Shown: one piece after another, positions 14,921 through 17,475 of the stretch
Numbering within the stretch: position 1 is the first letter of the stretch
Layout: each line of letters starts with the position of its first letter
NCBI GenBank assembly: GCA_035493595.1
Contig: DATJHZ010000139.1
Span: forward strand, 1-17,475
DNA from: DATCRE01 sp035493595
Lineage (GTDB): Bacteria; Bacteroidota; Bacteroidia; Cytophagales; Cyclobacteriaceae
DNA: 17,475 nt
Direction: 5' to 3'
The notes under the pieces: model-generated
Told to the model about the DNA's origin: nothing
Databases searched by the model: none
What the model saw: the letters and a program-made list of their open reading frames with translations, nothing else
Position numbers and translations under genes: made by a program

Positions 14921-15814
14921 TTATTTTTTTTGCTTCAACTGAAATGCTCTCGTTACATTGAACCCCAGATGAATATCTCCCTTAAAGAAATTTCCGTCTG
15001 TTTCTGTAATAAAAGTACGTTCAACCATACCCCTGGTGTTTGTCATAATAATTTGAAAAACATGCCCTCCGGTTTCTATATCAATAGCCAGGCCCAGAGA
15101 ATTTCTATAGGGAGAAGTTGCATCAGGATTTAACCTGTAGTAATACTCTGCATTCATGGAAATGCTTCGTGTTAACCTTATTCTTCCTCCGGCACCAAGT
15201 GCTATCTGGTCATTACCTCCTGAATTTTTAGGTACCCAGTTTTTGTGAACCAGCGTAGGCATCAGTTGTAATGAAAGCTTTGATGTAAATTTTCTGGCAA
15301 TCAGAATCTGGCCTGTATACGCTAACCGATCTGTAGTTTGAAATCCAACAGGTTCATCTTTCTCTCTGGGTGATGTTTTATACGCGCCACTTCCAAAAGC
15401 TGTAACTGTTACGGGAGCACCATTTTTACTTTGACGCATTACTCTGTACTTTAAGTAGCTATCAACTGTTTTATCTACTGAGTTTCTTCCAATGCCAATA
15501 CCAAGATTATCGGTGATTCCATATTCTAATCCTAAGCGTACAAAGGCATCATCAAGACCATACATTTCATATAAGCCGCCGTTGATTCTTCCGAAGCGGT
15601 GAGAGAAAATAAATTCCAGGTTTCCTTTACCGATGGTTTCTACGGTGTGACCATTAACTAAACGGGTGCCTTTGAATGTTTGTGAAACATAAGCAGGCTT
15701 AGATGGATTATTTTTTTCGAGTTCTCCAAGTAAATCGTCTTGCGCAAAAGCATTCGTGCCGTACAAAAAAAATATCGAAACTGATGTTATTGTTCGTGTA
15801 ATAATGGATTGCAT
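14921..15814 (-). CDS. DUF5777-family outer-membrane beta-barrel protein
   Basis: This 297-residue protein has a signal peptide (residues 1-24, ending AFAQ) followed by DDLLGELEK. The stretch YVSQTFKGTRLVNGHTVETIGKGNLEFIFSHRFGRINGGLYEMYGLDDAFVRLGLEYGI (about 42-100) is characteristic of DUF5777 proteins of Bacteroidota. The remainder is strongly amphipathic beta-strand with aromatic girdle residues, fitting an outer-membrane barrel of about 12-14 strands. The yceI stop codon lies just 7 nt upstream of this start, so the two genes are almost certainly cotranscribed. The transported or bound substrate is unknown. The family call is good; barrel topology is inferred. Confidence 0.85.
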   Translation of the reverse strand: MQSIITRTITSVSIFFLYGTNAFAQDDLLGELEKNNPSKPAYVSQTFKGTRLVNGHTVETIGKGNLEFIFSHRFGRINGGLYEMYGLDDAFVRLGLEYGITDNLGIGIGRNSVDKTVDSYLKYRVMRQSKNGAPVTVTAFGSGAYKTSPREKDEPVGFQTTDRLAYTGQILIARKFTSKLSLQLMPTLVHKNWVPKNSGGNDQIALGAGGRIRLTRSISMNAEYYYRLNPDATSPYRNSLGLAIDIETGGHVFQIIMTNTRGMVERTFITETDGNFFKGDIHLGFNVTRAFQLKQKK

Positions 15815-15821
15815 GATTTTG

Positions 15822-16364
15822 CTACTGCGGTTTAAATGTAAAATTGATTGTCACCTCTACTTGCTCTGCTATATTCTGCCACAACAGTTGTGGAATTTGA
15901 ATTTTATAATCTTGAAGTTTTACAATGAAGGTAGACTTCATCACCAGCTTGTTTTCAAGTTTTTCTATCATACCTGGAATCTCAACATCCTTAGTTACAC
16001 CGTGCATTGTTAATTTACCTTTGGCAACAACATGCTGTTCTCTGTCAAGAGCAGGATCATAACCTGTTAGTTTTCCCTGGAAAGTTGAATTAGGATAGAG
16101 CTCAGTCTCCAGATACTTATCGTTGAAATGTTCTTGCATTAATGATTTAGCAAAATGAAACTCATTTACCGGAACACTAAATGCAATATTGGTATTGGCT
16201 GGATAAAATAATGCGGATGCTTTATTATTATCTGCTTTGATGTCCTCGATGGTAGCGTGCGAAAAAAAAGTAATCAGCCCTTTTTCAGATACGAATTTTT
16301 GTGCGCGAGCCTGGGTTAACGTTATTAATAATAGCAAGACAAAATAAATTTTCTTATTGATCAT
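15822..16364 (-). CDS. YceI-family periplasmic lipocalin-like protein
   Basis: This 180-residue protein has a signal peptide (residues 1-21, ending ARAQ). The mature part follows the YceI pattern: KGLITFFSHATIEDIKADNNKASALFYPANTNIAFSVPVNEFHFAKSLMQEHFNDKYLETELYPNSTFQGKL (about 28-98), then GKLTMHGVTKDVEIPGMIE (about 116-134). YceI proteins form an eight-stranded barrel related in shape to lipocalins, and some bind isoprenoid chains such as those of quinones. In this protein the ligand is unknown. Length is close to the family norm. It starts an operon with the DUF5777 barrel gene 7 nt downstream, and its leader carries an ACTCC...GGAGT inverted repeat. Confidence 0.9.
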   Translation of the reverse strand: MINKKIYFVLLLLITLTQARAQKFVSEKGLITFFSHATIEDIKADNNKASALFYPANTNIAFSVPVNEFHFAKSLMQEHFNDKYLETELYPNSTFQGKLTGYDPALDREQHVVAKGKLTMHGVTKDVEIPGMIEKLENKLVMKSTFIVKLQDYKIQIPQLLWQNIAEQVEVTINFTFKPQ

Positions 16365-16402
16365 ATTGATAGATTTAAATTCTTATGGCAATACATTTCC
16401 AC

Positions 16403-16422
16403 ACTCCTTACTATTTAGGAGT
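16403..16422. promoter_or_regulatory. Inverted repeat upstream of yceI (candidate operator)
   Basis: On the coding (minus) strand it reads ACTCCTAAATAGTAAGGAGT, with 6-bp arms and an 8-nt centre. It lies 38 nt before the yceI ATG and 26 nt past the upstream stop codon. No T tract follows, so it is a poor terminator. Arms and AT-rich centre match the repeat at 14849-14869. Confidence 0.5.
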
Positions 16423-16448
16423 TCTTTACTCTTTTATTAAAATTTTAG

Positions 16449-17258
16449 TTAGTTCTGTTTGGCTCCGTCGTCTACCCAGCAGGCAATCTTATTAATTTGT
16501 TCTTGTGAGATTGTTCTTCCGTCAGGAGGCATTACTCTCCCTACGACTCGAGATTTAATTGCGCTGGCATTATTTTTTAGTGTACTGAAAGAAGACAGAT
16601 TTGGGCTTTGCCCTCCGCTTACATGACAACCTGATATGGCACAATTTGTATCGACAATTGATTTAATTTCGCCACTCCAACTTATTCCCGTTTCGCCTCT
16701 GTTAACTGTTGCGCTTATTGAAATTGAACAACCCTGAGCATCCTTAACTGTGATACTGTACAAACCATGCTTTAGTCCTGAGAAAACAGTATCAGTACCA
16801 AAATTTCCATTTCCAATCTTATATTCGAACGGCTTGGATGATCCTGTTGCACTAATAGTGATACTTCCGTTATCAGTTAAGCATTCATTATCTGGTTCTG
16901 TTGTTACGGTGGCATTTAAATCGCTTGATATAATGGATAGGGAAACTGTTGTATCCCTTACACAATCATTAACATCCTTAATTTCCAATGTAAAAGAACC
17001 ACCGCTCAATTGACTGAACACCCCCGAAGATTGATACACTCCTCCATTAATTCTAAATTGGTAAGGCGCTTTGCCACCACTACCAGAAACCGATATTGTT
17101 CCATCATTGGTATCACAACCCTGAGGATCATTTTTTGCTTCTAAATGAATCCCAGGTTTGTTGATCTCACAATCTACCACATCCATTTCCACGCGGTTAG
17201 TACAACTTGTTAAACAGGCTAGTAATAAAAAAATAAAATTGCGTTCCCTCCTGATCAT
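16449..17258 (-). CDS. Lipoprotein with two SprB-like repeats and a C-terminal c-type cytochrome domain
   Basis: This 269-residue protein begins with a lipoprotein signal (LLLACLTSC, acylated Cys19). Two SprB-like, Ig-fold repeats follow. The first is about residues 45-108 (GTISVSGSGGKAPYQFRINGGVYQSSGVFSQLSGGSFTLEIKDVNDC) and the second about 114-185 (GSITISATGSSKPFEYKIG...LKHGLYSITVKDAQGC). The C-terminal 75 residues resemble small monoheme cytochromes. IKSIVDTNCAISGCHVSGG holds Cys206, Cys211 and His212 as a CX4CH heme-attachment site, and VMPPDG supplies Met243 as a likely second iron ligand, followed by ISQEQINKIACWVDDGA. The spacing is one or two residues longer than classical CXXCH but is seen in Bacteroidota cytochrome-like domains. 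The gene starts 13 nt after the upstream barrel gene. A surface or periplasmic electron-transfer role is inferred. Confidence 0.85.
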   Translation of the reverse strand: MIRRERNFIFLLLACLTSCTNRVEMDVVDCEINKPGIHLEAKNDPQGCDTNDGTISVSGSGGKAPYQFRINGGVYQSSGVFSQLSGGSFTLEIKDVNDCVRDTTVSLSIISSDLNATVTTEPDNECLTDNGSITISATGSSKPFEYKIGNGNFGTDTVFSGLKHGLYSITVKDAQGCSISISATVNRGETGISWSGEIKSIVDTNCAISGCHVSGGQSPNLSSFSTLKNNASAIKSRVVGRVMPPDGRTISQEQINKIACWVDDGAKQN

Positions 17259-17271
17259 AAACAGATTCCAG

Positions 17272-17475
17272 TTATTTGATTTTATATTTCAATGTTAAAA
17301 AAGCCCCCACGCTGACCAACTTAATATTAACAGCACCAACCCCGGCAATGGGGGCTTTAAAAAACGGTTCGGCCTGAAGCCATAATCTCTTGCTAACTTG
17401 ACGTTGTGCACCTATAGAAAAATTGAGCATGCTAAACCACTCATTATTTTTTCTTGAATACTCTCTGGACCAATG
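17272..17475 (-). CDS. C-terminal end of an outer-membrane beta-barrel protein, cut by the window edge
   Basis: The minus strand has an open frame entering at 17475 and ending at a TAA at 17272-17274; the start lies outside the window. The 67 visible residues contain WFSMLNFSIGAQRQVSKRLWLQAEPFFKAPIAGVGAVNIKLVSVGAFLTLKYKIK. This pattern of two or three amphipathic strands with LQAEPFFKxPxxGVGxxxxKLxSxGxFxxLKY is common at the end of Bacteroidota porin-like barrels. The next gene (SprB/cytochrome lipoprotein) starts 13 nt after this stop, so they are probably one operon. The missing N-terminus prevents a specific family call. Confidence 0.8.
   Translation of the reverse strand, partial: HWSREYSRKNNEWFSMLNFSIGAQRQVSKRLWLQAEPFFKAPIAGVGAVNIKLVSVGAFLTLKYKIK
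17300..17358 (-). other. Terminator-like hairpin inside the 3' coding end of the barrel gene
   Basis: AAAGCCCCCA (17300-17309) pairs perfectly with TGGGGGCTTT (17349-17358). On the minus strand the GGGGGC stem is followed by TTTTTT. The loop is long (39 nt) and the whole structure is coding. It resembles an intrinsic terminator and could lower readthrough into the downstream lipoprotein gene when not covered by ribosomes. Confidence 0.4.

Overview
The window looks like a chromosomal segment from a Bacteroidota member, most likely of the Cytophagales. Supporting signs are a type III glutamine synthetase, SprB-type repeats, DUF5777 and DUF2807 proteins, a GAF sensor ending in an EELAATQEEM coiled coil, Bacteroidota-style -7 boxes (TAnnTTTG), AT-rich intergenic DNA and weak ribosome binding sites. 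I saw no rRNA, tRNA, insertion sequence or CRISPR array. Genus-level placement is not possible from reading alone.

Layout. (1) 1-647, minus: the N-terminal part of a papain-family (C1A) cysteine peptidase cut by the window edge. (2) 648-5553: a nitrogen-assimilation pair on the minus strand, glnN-type glutamine synthetase followed by an Amt ammonium transporter. Each has its own terminator, and a long leader upstream of glnN carries two related palindromes. (3) 5554-6800: divergent genes for a secreted DUF2807 beta-helix protein (minus) and a TerB-fold protein (plus). (4) 6978-11631, plus: an LTA-synthase/sulfatase-family membrane transferase, a small secreted beta-barrel-like protein with an Arg-rich tail, and a membrane sensor (Cache-like domain, HAMP-like linker, GAF, coiled coil) with no recognisable output domain. 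(5) 11645-12964, minus: a CapA-type metallophosphatase with a C-terminal SPOR-like segment, converging on the sensor gene. (6) 13161-17475, minus: an envelope gene group transcribed right to left. It runs from an outer-membrane beta-barrel (only the 3' end is in the window), through an SprB-repeat/c-type-cytochrome lipoprotein, a YceI-family protein and a DUF5777 beta-barrel, to a tandemly duplicated COG4315/PF03640-type lipoprotein.

How the genes fit together. GlnN and Amt form an ammonium uptake and assimilation pair without a PII gene nearby. The most intriguing block is 13161-17475. It combines a predicted heme lipoprotein, a YceI lipocalin-like protein (a family known to bind polyisoprenoids), two outer-membrane barrels and a four-module lipoprotein. 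Very similar inverted repeats (ACTCC...GGAGT) lie in the leaders of the yceI-DUF5777 pair and of the duplicated lipoprotein gene, which suggests one shared regulator. A joint envelope redox or surface-binding role is a hypothesis drawn from this context, not something the sequence proves.
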